From: Saliniramus fredricksonii
GTDB lineage: Bacteria; Pseudomonadota; Alphaproteobacteria; Rhizobiales; Beijerinckiaceae
Direction: 5' to 3'
Length of the DNA: 64,000 nt
NCBI RefSeq assembly: GCF_900094735.1
Contig: NZ_FMBM01000002.1
Span: forward strand, 1,488,001 to 1,552,000
Translations under genes and position numbers: made by a program
The notes under the pieces: model-generated
Told to the model about the DNA's origin: nothing
The model's input: the letters and a program-made list of their open reading frames with translations, nothing else
Databases searched by the model: none
In this document: positions 1 to 8,887 of the stretch, piece after piece
Numbering within the stretch: the first letter of the stretch is position 1
Layout: each line of letters starts with the position of its first letter

Positions 1-258
1 GCGCAGCCATATTACAGGATCTTCAATCCGATGACGCAGGGCGAGAAATTCGATCCGGAAGGCGATTACGTCCGCCGCTGGGTGCCTGAAATTGCCGGTT
101 TGCCGAACCGTGTCATTCATCGCCCATGGGAGGCGAAGCCCGATGCGCTCAAGGCGGCCGGCGTGGTCCTGGGGAAAAACTACCCCAAGCCGATCGTGGT
201 GCATGAAGATGCGCGCAAGCGCGCGCTGGACGCGTTCGAGACGATCAAACGCCGCTGA
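1..258 (+). CDS. phrB: Deoxyribodipyrimidine photolyase, C-terminal end (partial)
   Basis: Only the last 85 residues are in the window; the frame is open from the first base and stops at TGA 256-258. The segment carries the conserved C-terminal photolyase blocks: RIFNPMTQGEKFDPEGDYVR, which packs around the FAD, then RRWVPEIAGLP and the HRPWEAKPDALKAAGV region before the usual KNYPKPIVVHEDARKRAL tail. Photolyases use blue light and reduced FAD to split cyclobutane pyrimidine dimers in DNA. The match is to class I CPD photolyase/cryptochrome-type proteins; photolyase and bacterial cryptochrome cannot be separated from this fragment. It is followed after about 160 bases by cfa on the same strand. 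Confidence 0.85.
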   Translation, partial: AQPYYRIFNPMTQGEKFDPEGDYVRRWVPEIAGLPNRVIHRPWEAKPDALKAAGVVLGKNYPKPIVVHEDARKRALDAFETIKRR

Positions 259-420
259 GCATGACGCGAGTCGGATCCGCCGGTTTTTCCGCTTGCCACA
301 ATTGATGTGCGGGGTAATCCTCGCAGACGGGATCGATACCTTTAGGCCATGGTTTAGAGAATTACCGGTCTACAGACGCTCCGGACACCATCCGGGGAAA
401 GCAGCGCAGGGAGGCGCGCC

Positions 421-1680
421 ATGCAACACACCGCAGACGAGCATGATACCGGTGATGAATTCATGACAGTGACTTCCGACCGTCTCGGCGAAGTTCTGCG
501 CGGGCTGCCGTTTCTCTTGCGAAAGTCGCTGTCGATTGCCGCACAACTGCCTGTCGGCACGCTCGACCTCACCCTCCCCGACGGTCGGCGCCTGCGTTTC
601 GCCGGGACGGATCCGGGTCCGCGGGCGAGCCTCGTCATCCATGACGCCACCTGCCTGCGGCGCTTCCTGATCGCCGGTGATGTCGGTTTTGCCGAAGGCT
701 ACCTTCAAAACGAATGGGATACCCCGGATCTGAGGGCGCTCCTGCTGCTGTTCCTGGCCAATCACATGGCCGGCGGGCAGCTCACGCTGGGCCGTCCCGG
801 GCTGCGCGTGTGGCAGCGGATCCGGCATTTCCTGAACCGCAACAGTCGCCGGGGCTCGCGCCGCAACATCCATGCGCATTATGATCTCGGCAACGACTTC
901 TATGAACGCTGGCTCGATCGTTCGATGACCTATTCCTCGGCGATCTTCGCACCCGGCGACAACGATCTGGAGAGTGCGCAGCGGCGCAAATATGCGCGGC
1001 TCGCCACCGAGACCGGTATCGGACCCGACGACCATGTTCTCGAAATCGGCTGCGGCTGGGGCAGCTTCGCGGAATACGCCGCGCGCGAGATCGGCTGCCG
1101 CGTCACCGGCCTCACCATCTCGCAGGAGCAATACGATCACGCCACGCAGCGCATCGCGCAGGCGGGGCTGTCGGACCGGGTCACCATTGCGATGCGCGAC
1201 TATCGTGACGAGACCGCGCGCTATGATCGCATTGTCTCGATCGAGATGTTCGAGGCCGTGGGCGAACAATACTGGCAGGGCTTCTTCGAGAAGATGCGCG
1301 CCTGCCTCCTGCCCGGCGGGCGAGCCGGGTTGCAGCTCATCACCATCCGCGACGAGGCGTTCGAGGCGTACCGCAAGGAGATGGATTTCATCCGCACCTA
1401 TGTCTTCCCCGGCGGCATGCTGCCGTCTCCTTCGATCATGCAGAAATTGTCGCATGGCTCGGGCCTGCCGATCGTCTCCGATGCCGGTTTTGCCCTCGAC
1501 TACGCGCGCACGCTCGCCATCTGGCGCGAGCGCTTCGAAGCGGCGTGGAAGGAAATCGCACCACTCGGTTTCGATGAGCGTTTCCGCCGGCTGTGGAACT
1601 ACTATCTGACTTATTGCGAGGTCGGCTTCACTACGGCGAATATTGATGTCCGCCAGATGGTCTTTGCAAGGCCGGCATGA
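421..1680 (+). CDS. cfa: Cyclopropane-fatty-acyl-phospholipid synthase
   Basis: The enzyme transfers a methylene from S-adenosylmethionine to cis double bonds of membrane phospholipid acyl chains, making cyclopropane rings, typically in stationary phase or under acid and osmotic stress. It has 419 residues, normal for the family. The lipid-binding block HAHYDLGNDFYERWLD is at 151-166, the SAM-binding glycine motif VLEIGCGWG at 206-214, and the typical ending with YYLTYCEVGF and a final DVRQMVFARP is present. ATG 421 is preceded by GGGAGG with good spacing; an in-frame ATG at 463 is an alternative start. No partner gene is adjacent, so it is probably monocistronic. Confidence 0.93.
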   Translation: MQHTADEHDTGDEFMTVTSDRLGEVLRGLPFLLRKSLSIAAQLPVGTLDLTLPDGRRLRFAGTDPGPRASLVIHDATCLRRFLIAGDVGFAEGYLQNEWDTPDLRALLLLFLANHMAGGQLTLGRPGLRVWQRIRHFLNRNSRRGSRRNIHAHYDLGNDFYERWLDRSMTYSSAIFAPGDNDLESAQRRKYARLATETGIGPDDHVLEIGCGWGSFAEYAAREIGCRVTGLTISQEQYDHATQRIAQAGLSDRVTIAMRDYRDETARYDRIVSIEMFEAVGEQYWQGFFEKMRACLLPGGRAGLQLITIRDEAFEAYRKEMDFIRTYVFPGGMLPSPSIMQKLSHGSGLPIVSDAGFALDYARTLAIWRERFEAAWKEIAPLGFDERFRRLWNYYLTYCEVGFTTANIDVRQMVFARPA

Positions 1681-1757
1681 CGGGGCATATCGATACCGGC
1701 GCGCCTGGAGCGCCGAGCCCGCCGAAATGAGAGATTTTCACCCGCAACGGAGGACGC

Positions 1758-2171
1758 ATGTCTGCCGCCATCACGGTTCCCAAGCCGATCCACAGCATGA
1801 TCCGTGTGCTCGATGAGACACGGTCGGTGGATTTCTACAGCCGCGCTTTCGGCCTCGAAATCGCCGATCGCTTCCCTTTCGAGGGCTTCACGCTGGTCTA
1901 TCTGCGCAACGCCTCGAGCGGATTCGAGCTGGAACTGACGATCAACCATGATCGCACCGAACCGTATGATCTCGGCGACGGATACGGCCATATCGCCTTC
2001 GCGGTCGAGGATATCGAGGCGGAACATGCTCGTTTCGCGCGCGAAGGGCTGTCTCCGAAGCCCATCAAGGCGTTTCACCGCGATGGCGCGCTGATGGCGA
2101 AATTCTTCTTCGTCGCGGATCCGGACGGCTACAAGATCGAAGTCCTGCAGCGTCACGGTCGCTATGGCTGA
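1758..2171 (+). CDS. Glyoxalase/VOC-superfamily protein, lactoylglutathione lyase-like
   Basis: This 137-residue protein has one complete pair of VOC beta-alpha-beta-beta-beta units. The first begins IHSMIRVLDETRSVDFYSRA and carries a Glu-rich strand (FELELTINHD); the second has GYGHIAFAVEDIEA and ends with the metal-binding strand DPDGYKIEVLQR. This arrangement matches glyoxalase I, which isomerises the glutathione hemithioacetal of methylglyoxal using His/Glu metal ligands. Candidate ligands visible are H12, E in the ELEL strand, H79 and the E of KIEVLQ. Start ATG 1758 follows GGAGGA. The family is broad, so a dioxygenase or resistance-type VOC protein is possible. A strong hairpin follows the stop codon. 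Confidence 0.75.
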   Translation: MSAAITVPKPIHSMIRVLDETRSVDFYSRAFGLEIADRFPFEGFTLVYLRNASSGFELELTINHDRTEPYDLGDGYGHIAFAVEDIEAEHARFAREGLSPKPIKAFHRDGALMAKFFFVADPDGYKIEVLQRHGRYG

Positions 2172-2181
2172 CCGGACTTTC

Positions 2182-2212
2182 GGGCAGGGGCGCCCGTAAA
2201 TCGCCCCTGCCC
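2182..2212 (+). terminator. Strong GC hairpin after the glyoxalase gene, possible terminator
   Basis: An 11-bp perfect stem, GGGCAGGGGCG (2182-2192) with CGCCCCTGCCC (2202-2212), encloses a 9-base loop eleven bases after the stop codon. No U tract follows, so it is either a Rho-assisted or 3'-protecting structure rather than a classical intrinsic terminator. Confidence 0.45.
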
Positions 2213-2307
2213 TGCCCCGCCCCTTGCACGTTCTCGCCACATCGGACCGTGAGACGGCTGGCGCGCCAAAGAGCGCTCACCGATCAACGTGAACGGACCG
2301 ATCCGAA

Positions 2308-2745
2308 ATGACATTCGTGAAATCCCCCCTGCGCGCGCTCAGTGCGATCGCGACCCTCGGCCTCGTCCTGGCCGCCTCCCCCATCGCCTTCGTGCCCGGC
2401 CAATCCGGCCCCGGAATGCCGCAGGCGACGGCCTCCGAGAATATGCGTGTGGCCAGGACCCTCTCCGGCCCCGCTTCCTGGTATGGCGGCAAGTTCCACG
2501 GACGCACGACTGCGAATGGCGAGCGTTTCGACATGAACCAACTGACGGCGGCACATCGCTCGCTTCCCTTCGGCACCCGGGTGCGCGTCACCAACGAGCG
2601 CAACGGCCGCTCGGTCGTCGTGCGCATCAACGATCGCGGCCCCTTCATCGGCAACCGGATCATCGATCTGTCGCGGGGTGCGGCTGCAGCGGTGGGCATG
2701 GTGAGCACCGGTGTGGCGCCCGTGCGAGTCGACGTCCTGATGTGA
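2308..2745 (+). CDS. rlpA: RlpA-like septal ring lytic transglycosylase, minimal form
   Basis: RlpA proteins cleave peptidoglycan strands lacking stem peptides and act at the septum during daughter-cell separation. This copy has 145 residues: an N-terminal hydrophobic segment (about 8-27) that looks like an uncleaved anchor or signal peptide, then a double-psi beta-barrel from about 52 to 143. The barrel shows [20 protein letters not shown] and [10 protein letters not shown], which hold the conserved acidic residues. There is no lipobox cysteine and no C-terminal SPOR domain, so it lacks the usual parts for outer-membrane anchoring and denuded-glycan binding. A GTG/ATG choice is not an issue here: ATG 2308 keeps the whole signal segment. 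Confidence 0.85.
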   Translation: MTFVKSPLRALSAIATLGLVLAASPIAFVPGQSGPGMPQATASENMRVARTLSGPASWYGGKFHGRTTANGERFDMNQLTAAHRSLPFGTRVRVTNERNGRSVVVRINDRGPFIGNRIIDLSRGAAAAVGMVSTGVAPVRVDVLM

Positions 2746-2924
2746 CGCCGCACGAACGGGCGTTTGCAGGGCATCATTGCGTCAGGTGTTGCACAGGCGG
2801 GCGGCAGCAATTGAAAACTTGCCGCTTGAAAGCAGGCTACGGCTGGGCTCACATGGCGGAACCGGAATACCGGCTCGCCGCCCGCCTCTTTTCGCAAGGG
2901 AATGCCTGAAGGGAATGCCCGTTG

Positions 2925-4199
2925 ATGCTCGATGCCGCCCTCACCGAATGGACCGGTCAGCTGCTGCGCTGGCTGCATGTGATCACCGCCATTGCCTGGA
3001 TCGGCTCGTCCTTCTACTTCATCATGCTCGATCTCAGCCTGAAGAAGCGCGAGAGCCTGCCCGAGGGCGTCGGCGGCGAGGCCTGGCAGGTGCATGGCGG
3101 CGGCTTCTACCACATGCAGAAATACATGGTCGCGCCGGCGCACATGCCGAAGGAGCTGACCTGGTTCAAATGGGAAAGCTACGCGACCTGGATCTCGGGT
3201 TTCTTCCTGCTGATCTGGATCTATTATCTCCAGGCCGAGCTCTACACCATCGATCCGGGCGTGATGGCACTCGCGCCCTGGCAGGCCGGCGTGATCGGGA
3301 TCGGGGCACTGATTGCCGGCTGGTTCATCTATGACGGGCTGTGCAAATCGCCTCTGGGGCACGATGACATGCTGCTCGGCATCGCACTCTTCGCCTTCAT
3401 CCTGCTGGCGGCGTGGTTCTTCTTCCAGGTCTTCTCGCCGCGCGCGGCCTATCTGCATACGGGCGCGCTGATCGCGACCTGGATGTCGGGCTCGGTCTTC
3501 CGGGTGATCATCCCCAATCAGAAGATCGTGGTGGCTGATCTGATCGCCGGGCGCACGCCCGATCCGGCGCTGGGCAAACAGGCCAAGCAGCGCTCGCTGC
3601 ACAACAACTACCTCACCCTGCCGGTGATCTTCCTGATGCTCTCGAACCATTATCCGCTGGCCTGGTCGGGCAGCTACGCGATCGCGATCATCGGGCTGGT
3701 GCTGATTGCCGGCGCCGCGATCCGGCATTTCTTCAACACCCACCATGCCGGAACGCAGACGCCCGGCGTCACCGTCACATGGACCTGGGGTCTCACCGCA
3801 CTGAGCATGGCGCTCGCCATATGGCTCTCCTTCGCGGGACGTCCGAGCCTCGATGACGCCGATTTCACCACCGGTGCGGCGCCGGTCGAGCTGCGCACGC
3901 CGCTCTTCGAGGAAGCCGTACTGACCTTGCAGGGGCGCTGCGTCATGTGTCACGCGAGCGAGCCGTTCTGGCCGGGCATCGCCTCCGCGCCGAAAGGCGT
4001 CGTCTTGCAGAGTGAGGCCGAGATCCTGCGCTTCGCCGCCCAGATCCGCGCGCAAACCGTCGATACCCGCGCCATGCCGCCGAACAACATCACCCATATG
4101 AGTCTGGAAGAACGCCGTCTGGTGCGTGACTGGCTCGCGGAATACGAAGAGAAACGCCGCGCCGGGCCGATCACACGCCTGGCTGCGGACGGCAGCTGA
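2925..4199 (+). CDS. puuD: Urate hydroxylase PuuD with C-terminal cytochrome c domain
   Basis: PuuD is the membrane-bound urate oxidase type that converts urate to 5-hydroxyisourate and passes electrons to the respiratory chain through a fused c-type cytochrome. The 424-residue protein starts with LRWLHVITAIAWIGSSFYFI, the family signature, has about eight membrane segments, and ends in a soluble domain with heme motif CVMCH (about 339-343) and a downstream Met (TRAMPPNN) as likely axial ligand. ATG 2925 is preferred over the adjoining TTG 2922; GAAGGGA lies upstream. No 5-hydroxyisourate hydrolase, OHCU decarboxylase or xanthine dehydrogenase gene is nearby, so the rest of the pathway must lie elsewhere. 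Confidence 0.9.
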   Translation: MLDAALTEWTGQLLRWLHVITAIAWIGSSFYFIMLDLSLKKRESLPEGVGGEAWQVHGGGFYHMQKYMVAPAHMPKELTWFKWESYATWISGFFLLIWIYYLQAELYTIDPGVMALAPWQAGVIGIGALIAGWFIYDGLCKSPLGHDDMLLGIALFAFILLAAWFFFQVFSPRAAYLHTGALIATWMSGSVFRVIIPNQKIVVADLIAGRTPDPALGKQAKQRSLHNNYLTLPVIFLMLSNHYPLAWSGSYAIAIIGLVLIAGAAIRHFFNTHHAGTQTPGVTVTWTWGLTALSMALAIWLSFAGRPSLDDADFTTGAAPVELRTPLFEEAVLTLQGRCVMCHASEPFWPGIASAPKGVVLQSEAEILRFAAQIRAQTVDTRAMPPNNITHMSLEERRLVRDWLAEYEEKRRAGPITRLAADGS

Positions 4200-4227
4200 G
4201 ACGAGACGCTACGGATCGGGGGACGAG

Positions 4228-5220
4228 ATGACGAAGATCACACGCGCGCAACTGGAAGAAGCCGCTGCTCTCGTTCACGGCGTGATGCCTGCGACACCGC
4301 AATATGCCTGGCCGCTGCTGAAGGCGCGTCTCGGGGTCGAGGTCGTGGTCAAGCACGAGAATCATACCCCCACCGGCGCCTTCAAGGTGCGCGGCGGGAT
4401 CGTCTATCTCGACCGTCTGCGCCGCGAGCGCCCGGATGTGCGCGGCATTGTCAGCGCCACGCGCGGCAATCACGGCCAGAGCCTCGCACTCGCGGGAGCG
4501 CGCGCCGGCGTTCCAGTCACCATCGTCGCGCCGCACGGCAATGCCCGCGAGAAGAACGCCGCCATGCGCGCCTTCGGTGCCGAGCTGATCGAGCACGGCG
4601 AGGACTTCGAAGCCGCGCGCAGCCTCCTGCCGCAGCTCGCCGAAGAGCGCGGTTACGAAGTGGTCCCGTCGTTTCATCCCGATCTCGTCGCGGGCGTGGC
4701 GAGCTATGCGCTCGAACTCTTCACCGCCTGCCCCGACCTTCACACGGTCTATGTCCCGATCGGCCTCGGCTCCGGCATCTGCGGCCTGATCGCCGCGCGC
4801 GATGCGCTGGGGCTCGACACGCAAATCGTGGGAGTCGTCTCGGAGAACGCGGATGCCTATGCCCGCTCACTCGAGGCGGGCGAGATCATTGCCACCGAGA
4901 CCTCCCGCACCTTCGCCGACGGCATGGCCACACGCCAGCCCGATCCGGATGCTTTTGCGATCATCAGAGCCGGCGCGGCGCGCATCGTGCGCGTCAGCGA
5001 CCCGGAAGTCGCGGAGGCGATCCGGATCTATCACGAGGATACGCACAACCTGGCCGAGGGCGCCGGCGCCGCGCCGCTGGCGGCACTCGCGCGGGAGATC
5101 CGCAACGGCGATGCCGTCTTTCCCGAGGGCGCACGCGTCGGCGTGATCCTGTGCGGCGGCAATATCGATCGTGGCGTGGCCGCGCGGGTTCTGGCCGGCG
5201 AGACGCCGGAGCCGGCCTGA
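4228..5220 (+). CDS. Threonine/serine dehydratase-family PLP enzyme
   Basis: Fold-type II PLP enzyme of 330 residues that should deaminate a hydroxy-amino acid (threonine, serine or a related substrate) to the 2-oxo acid. The PLP lysine sits in HTPTGAFKVRGG (K53), the substrate-carboxylate loop in SATRGNHGQSLA, and the phosphate-binding glycine loop in PIGLGSGICG. There is no C-terminal ACT regulatory domain, so it is not biosynthetic IlvA; catabolic TdcB-like or 3-hydroxyaspartate dehydratase-like activity is more likely. ATG 4228 follows a GGGGGA tract; the frame is open upstream into puuD but that extension is not conserved. The gene lies 28 bases after puuD and may be cotranscribed with it. 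Confidence 0.8.
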   Translation: MTKITRAQLEEAAALVHGVMPATPQYAWPLLKARLGVEVVVKHENHTPTGAFKVRGGIVYLDRLRRERPDVRGIVSATRGNHGQSLALAGARAGVPVTIVAPHGNAREKNAAMRAFGAELIEHGEDFEAARSLLPQLAEERGYEVVPSFHPDLVAGVASYALELFTACPDLHTVYVPIGLGSGICGLIAARDALGLDTQIVGVVSENADAYARSLEAGEIIATETSRTFADGMATRQPDPDAFAIIRAGAARIVRVSDPEVAEAIRIYHEDTHNLAEGAGAAPLAALAREIRNGDAVFPEGARVGVILCGGNIDRGVAARVLAGETPEPA

Positions 5221-5298
5221 GGCACGGCAGCAATCAGGTCCGGAGTGCGGCGCGCTGCGTAGGGTGTATGTCTTCGGACGATCATTCCCGTCCTCCGC

Positions 5299-5330
5299 CG
5301 CTGCGCGAGGCTTGAGCCCGTCGCGCAGCG
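5299..5330 (+). repeat. Nested GC hairpin between the dehydratase and cinA-like genes
   Basis: CGCTGCGCGA (5299-5308) pairs perfectly with TCGCGCAGCG (5321-5330), and the loop itself contains GGC-TTGA-GCC. No U tract follows. It may act as a Rho-assisted terminator for the upstream gene or as a palindromic repeat; no second copy of the sequence was noticed in the window. Confidence 0.4.
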
Positions 5331-5367
5331 ACGTTAAAGCAACTGCGACAATCGAAAGAACGCAACC

Positions 5368-6117
5368 ATGTCCGAGCCCGCCATCACCGCCGCCATGCTC
5401 GTCATCGGAGACGAAATCCTCTCCGGGCGCACGAAGGACAAGAATATCGGCTATCTGGCGGATTACCTCACCGAACGCGGCATCGATCTGCGCGAGGCGC
5501 GTATCGTGCCCGATATCGAGGAGGAGATCGTCGCCGCCCTGAACGCCATGCGGGCGCGCTACACCTATGTCTTCACCTCCGGCGGCATCGGCCCCACCCA
5601 TGACGACATCACCGCCGACAGCATCGCCAAGGCGCTCGGTGTCGGCATCGATTACGACGAGCGCGCGCTCGCCATGATGCGCGAGCGCTATGCGCCGGGC
5701 GAACTCAACGAGGCCCGCATGCGCATGGCCCGCATCCCCTTCGGCGCGACGCTGATCGAAAACCCGATCTCGAAGGCGCCGGGCTTCATGATCGGGAACG
5801 TGATCACCATGGCCGGCGTGCCCTCGATCATGCAGGCGATGCTCGACGATGTGAGCCAGTATCTCGCGAGCGGCGTGAAGGTGATGGTCGAGACGATCGA
5901 CGCCAAGGGCCTGCCGGAAGGCGCGTATGCCAGCGCGCTCGCGGAGATCGACAAGGCGCATCCCGGCGTCTCGATCGGCTCCTACCCCTCCTTCACCGGT
6001 GCCGGTTTCCGCAACCAGATCGTCGTGCGCGGGCGTGATCGCGCCGCGATCGACGCAGCGCTCGCCGATATCCGCGCCCTGCTCGACCGCACTACGGGCG
6101 ACAACGCGCCGGCGTAA
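5368..6117 (+). CDS. CinA N-terminal/MoaB-fold (molybdopterin-binding-like) protein
   Basis: The 249-residue protein is the MoCF/CinA-N domain only. It begins AAMLVIGDEILSGRTKDKN, carries the family motif TSGGIGPTHDDIT at 70-82 and then the SKAPGFMIGNVITMAGVPSI block. In CinA proteins this domain is linked to ADP-ribose or NAD-related pyrophosphatase activity and competence; the separate nicotinamide-mononucleotide deamidase domain of full CinA is absent. Many alphaproteobacteria carry such short stand-alone versions annotated as competence/damage-inducible protein A or molybdopterin-binding protein, and the true substrate is not known from sequence. It lies just upstream of gpt, 48 bases apart, and may be cotranscribed. 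Confidence 0.85.
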   Translation: MSEPAITAAMLVIGDEILSGRTKDKNIGYLADYLTERGIDLREARIVPDIEEEIVAALNAMRARYTYVFTSGGIGPTHDDITADSIAKALGVGIDYDERALAMMRERYAPGELNEARMRMARIPFGATLIENPISKAPGFMIGNVITMAGVPSIMQAMLDDVSQYLASGVKVMVETIDAKGLPEGAYASALAEIDKAHPGVSIGSYPSFTGAGFRNQIVVRGRDRAAIDAALADIRALLDRTTGDNAPA

Positions 6118-6165
6118 GCACAGAAAACCCGTTCAAAAGCCCTGATTGGTTCGAGGAAAGCAAGA

Positions 6166-6672
6166 ATGACCAACCCCGCAGACAAAGCCTTTCCGGTCTC
6201 CTGGGACCAGTTCCACCGTGATGCCCGTGCCCTGGCCTGGCGGCTCTCCGCCGCCGGCCCATTCGAGGGGATCGTCTGCATAACCCGCGGCGGGCTGGTG
6301 CCGGCGGCGATCGTGGCGCGTGAGCTCGAATTGCGGCTGATCGAGACAGTGTGCATTGCCAGCTATCACGATTACCAGAAGCAGGGGCAATTGCAGGTCA
6401 TCAAGGATATCGCCCCGGCGGTGCGCAATCTCGGCAACGGCAAGGGCGCGGGCGTGCTGGTCGTGGACGATCTCACCGATACCGGCAAGACCGCGCGGGT
6501 CGTGCGCGAGATGCTGCCCGAGGCACATTTCGCCACGGTCTACGCCAAGCCTGCCGGGCGCCCGCTGGTCGACACCTTCGTGACGGAAGTCAGCCAGGAT
6601 ACCTGGATCTACTTCCCCTGGGATATGGGCCTGTCCTTCCAGCCGCCGATCCGCAACGGCGAGCCGGTCTGA
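6166..6672 (+). CDS. gpt: Xanthine phosphoribosyltransferase
   Basis: Gpt salvages xanthine and guanine by joining them to PRPP to give XMP and GMP. The 168-residue length and layout fit XGPRT. The flexible-loop region [15 protein letters not shown] follows the core strand, and the PRPP-binding signature [14 protein letters not shown] is at 97-110. The C-terminal IYFPWDMG block, which carries the aromatic residue stacking on the purine, is present. ATG 6166 is preceded by GAGGAAAGCAAG. The gene is the second of a likely two-gene unit with the CinA-N protein. Confidence 0.92.
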   Translation: MTNPADKAFPVSWDQFHRDARALAWRLSAAGPFEGIVCITRGGLVPAAIVARELELRLIETVCIASYHDYQKQGQLQVIKDIAPAVRNLGNGKGAGVLVVDDLTDTGKTARVVREMLPEAHFATVYAKPAGRPLVDTFVTEVSQDTWIYFPWDMGLSFQPPIRNGEPV

Positions 6673-6765
6673 ACCGGCGCTCAACGCTTTGCAACAAGGC
6701 TTGCCTTGCGCGCATGGACGTGGTCGTAATGGCCGCGATGTCGTCCACCGAACACGGTCGCAATC

Positions 6766-6912
6766 GTGCCAACGCTGTTTCGCCTGATCGTGATCCTCAC
6801 CATCCTCGCAGGTCTCGGCTATGCGGGGATGTGGGGGCTTGCCACTTTCGTCGAGCCGCAGCCGCGTGAGATGTCCACCAACATCCCGCCGACGCGGCTG
6901 TTGCCGCGATAA
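6766..6912 (+). CDS. Small single-pass membrane protein upstream of xerD
   Basis: A 48-residue reading frame starting at GTG 6766 encodes an N-terminal hydrophobic helix (LFRLIVILTILAGLGYAGMW) followed by LATFVEPQPREMSTNIPPTR and a basic end. Short proteins of this shape, with the ATFVEPxxREM core and a position near xerD, recur in Rhizobiales and are often mislabelled histidine kinase; no kinase motif is present. Function is unknown. The ribosome-binding site is weak. The gene precedes xerD by 60 bases. Support comes from its recognisable motif and codon-like composition rather than length. Confidence 0.6.
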   Translation: MPTLFRLIVILTILAGLGYAGMWGLATFVEPQPREMSTNIPPTRLLPR

Positions 6913-6972
6913 TCCGTCTTGCCGCGCCATGGCGTGAAGCGATTGTTAAGGCCGCATCCCCAGACTCGCCGC

Positions 6973-7935
6973 ATGGCCACCGATACGAATCGCCTCGTCA
7001 CCCTGTTTCTCGACATGCTCGCCGTCGAACGCGGCGCAGCGAAGAACACGCTTGCTGCCTATGGCCGTGATCTCGCCGATTATGCCGGCTTCCTCGGCGA
7101 ACGGGGACTCGCCCTTGCGCAGGTTGGACAAGACCATCTGCGCGACTATCTGACCGATCTCGGTCTTCGCGGCCTCGGTACCGCTTCCGCCGCCCGGCGG
7201 CTCTCGGCGGTGCGCCAGTTCCACAAGTTTCTCTATGGCGAGGGTCATCTCGGCGCCGATCCCTCCGCCACGCTGAGCGGGCCGCGCAAGGGGCGCTCGC
7301 TGCCCAAGACGCTCGGAATCACCGATGTGGAGCATTTGCTGGAGACGGCCCGCAAGGCCTGCGACGCGCCGGATCTCTCGCCGGGGAAATATCTGCGGGC
7401 GTTGCGCATGCATTGCCTGCTCGAACTGCTCTATGCGACGGGCCTGCGCGTTTCCGAGCTCGTCGCCCTGCCCCGATCCGCTGCGCGCACGCGCGATTCG
7501 CTGATCGTGGTGCGCGGCAAGGGCAACAAGGAGCGTCTCGTTCCGCTCAACGCATCGGCGAAGGCGGCGGCTTCGCGCTATCTCGCAGCGCGTGAGGAAG
7601 CCGCAGCCGCGCGCAAGACGAAGGCCAGCGCGCAGGCGGTCAGCCCCTGGCTGTTTCCCGCCGACAGCGAAACCGGCCATCTCACCCGCCAGGCCTTCGC
7701 CCGCGATCTCAAGAGCATCACCATGAAGGCCGGACTCGACCCCCGCGCCGTCTCACCCCACGTGCTACGCCACGCCTTCGCCAGCCATCTCCTGCAGAAC
7801 GGCGCGGATCTGCGCATGATCCAGGAATTGCTCGGCCATGCCGACATCTCGACGACGCAGATCTACACCCATGTCCTCGACGAGCGGATGAAGGCGCTGG
7901 TGCGCGACCTGCACCCGCTATCGCAAAGCGCATGA
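6973..7935 (+). CDS. xerD: Site-specific tyrosine recombinase XerD
   Basis: XerD works with XerC at dif to resolve chromosome dimers before division. The 320-residue protein has the N-terminal SAM-like core-binding domain ([20 protein letters not shown]) and the catalytic domain with R159 (ATGLRVSEL), the lysine hairpin [12 protein letters not shown]263/R266 ([13 protein letters not shown]), H289 (LGHADIS) and nucleophile Y298 (TQIYTHV). All catalytic residues are intact. ATG 6973 gives the standard N terminus; the upstream open frame is not conserved. The 30-residue Ala/Lys-rich insert around 205-224, before the second half of the catalytic domain, is typical of alphaproteobacterial XerD. 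Confidence 0.93.
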   Translation: MATDTNRLVTLFLDMLAVERGAAKNTLAAYGRDLADYAGFLGERGLALAQVGQDHLRDYLTDLGLRGLGTASAARRLSAVRQFHKFLYGEGHLGADPSATLSGPRKGRSLPKTLGITDVEHLLETARKACDAPDLSPGKYLRALRMHCLLELLYATGLRVSELVALPRSAARTRDSLIVVRGKGNKERLVPLNASAKAAASRYLAAREEAAAARKTKASAQAVSPWLFPADSETGHLTRQAFARDLKSITMKAGLDPRAVSPHVLRHAFASHLLQNGADLRMIQELLGHADISTTQIYTHVLDERMKALVRDLHPLSQSA

Positions 7936-7939
7936 GTGC

Positions 7940-8887
7940 TCAGTTCGCGACCACGTATCGTCGCGAGAAGCGCTTGACGATCTGCGGCATCAGATAGATC
8001 GGGAACTGGGCCAGCGCAAAGAAAAGGTATGTCGTGTCAGGCGTCGCTGCGCCCAGCGCCGCGATCAGCAGCCCCATGTTTCGCTGCCCGGTCCCGTAGC
8101 CGAGCACGAACCGATCCGACGGCGAGAGCGGACGCAGGATCAGCATCGCCGAGAGGATTCCGGCAAAGGCGATGGCAAAGACGATACCGAGATAGCCGGC
8201 AACGCGCAGCGGGTTATCCATGACCGCATGGAGCACACCATCCATCGCTGCGACGGCGAAGAGGAAGTAGGTGACGACACCGAGCCCGTCGAAACTCGCC
8301 TTGTGCTTGCGAATACTCCCTTCGCCGAGAACGAGGCGGATCACGAGTGCCGTGATGATCGCACCTCCGATCAGCAGCATCATACGCGTGACCAGCACGC
8401 CGACATCGATCGGCACGACGACACCGGCGACGAACTCTGCGGCAATCGGCGAATAGAGCGGCGCCAGCGCGGTCATGACCAGCACCACCGTCAGCAGCAT
8501 GGTCGGCGCGAGACCGAGCACCATGGCGATGGCGGGGGACGACATGATCGGCGGCGCGGCAGCGAGAATGGCGAGCCCGAGAACCAGCCCCGGATCGAGA
8601 TTGTCGCGCCCCACCAATGCGAGAGCGCCGCCGACGAGCAGGATCGGCGCGAGGGTCGTCCAGATCAGCGCGAAAATCAGGCCCGACGGCGCGCGAAGGA
8701 TGGCGCGCAGCGCATGCAGATCGACGCGCGCGAAGGTCATGGCGACGAAGACGAAGATCGCAACCGGCAGAAACGGACGCGCGGCAGCGGCAAACTGGGG
8801 GAGCATCAGGCCGACCATGATGCTGATCGCAAAACCCTGGGTCGCATATCGACCGATCAGGGCGAGGGCTCGGATCAGAAACGACAT
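7940..8887 (-). CDS. BASS-family (bile acid:sodium symporter-like) transporter
   Basis: This 315-residue protein has about ten hydrophobic helices (from ATQGFAISIMVGLMLPQFAA through LFFALAQFPIYLMPQIVKRF) and the fold pattern of the bile acid/sodium symporter superfamily. The cross-over-like motifs LAAAPPIMSSPAIAMVLGL in the first half and GYGTGQRNMGLLIAALG in the second half correspond to the paired discontinuous helices that bind sodium and substrate. Substrate cannot be assigned; related proteins move organic anions, pantoate or arsenite. ATG at 8887 was chosen because residues upstream are Arg-rich and unlike a transporter N terminus. It is convergent with xerD, with only four bases between the stops. 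Confidence 0.72.
   Translation of the reverse strand: MSFLIRALALIGRYATQGFAISIMVGLMLPQFAAAARPFLPVAIFVFVAMTFARVDLHALRAILRAPSGLIFALIWTTLAPILLVGGALALVGRDNLDPGLVLGLAILAAAPPIMSSPAIAMVLGLAPTMLLTVVLVMTALAPLYSPIAAEFVAGVVVPIDVGVLVTRMMLLIGGAIITALVIRLVLGEGSIRKHKASFDGLGVVTYFLFAVAAMDGVLHAVMDNPLRVAGYLGIVFAIAFAGILSAMLILRPLSPSDRFVLGYGTGQRNMGLLIAALGAATPDTTYLFFALAQFPIYLMPQIVKRFSRRYVVAN

Noticed and set aside
2277-4097. A 606-codon open frame on the minus strand
   Set aside because: It runs antisense to rlpA and puuD, is rich in Arg/Gly/His with no family pattern, and exists because high-GC codon usage removes stops on the opposite strand.
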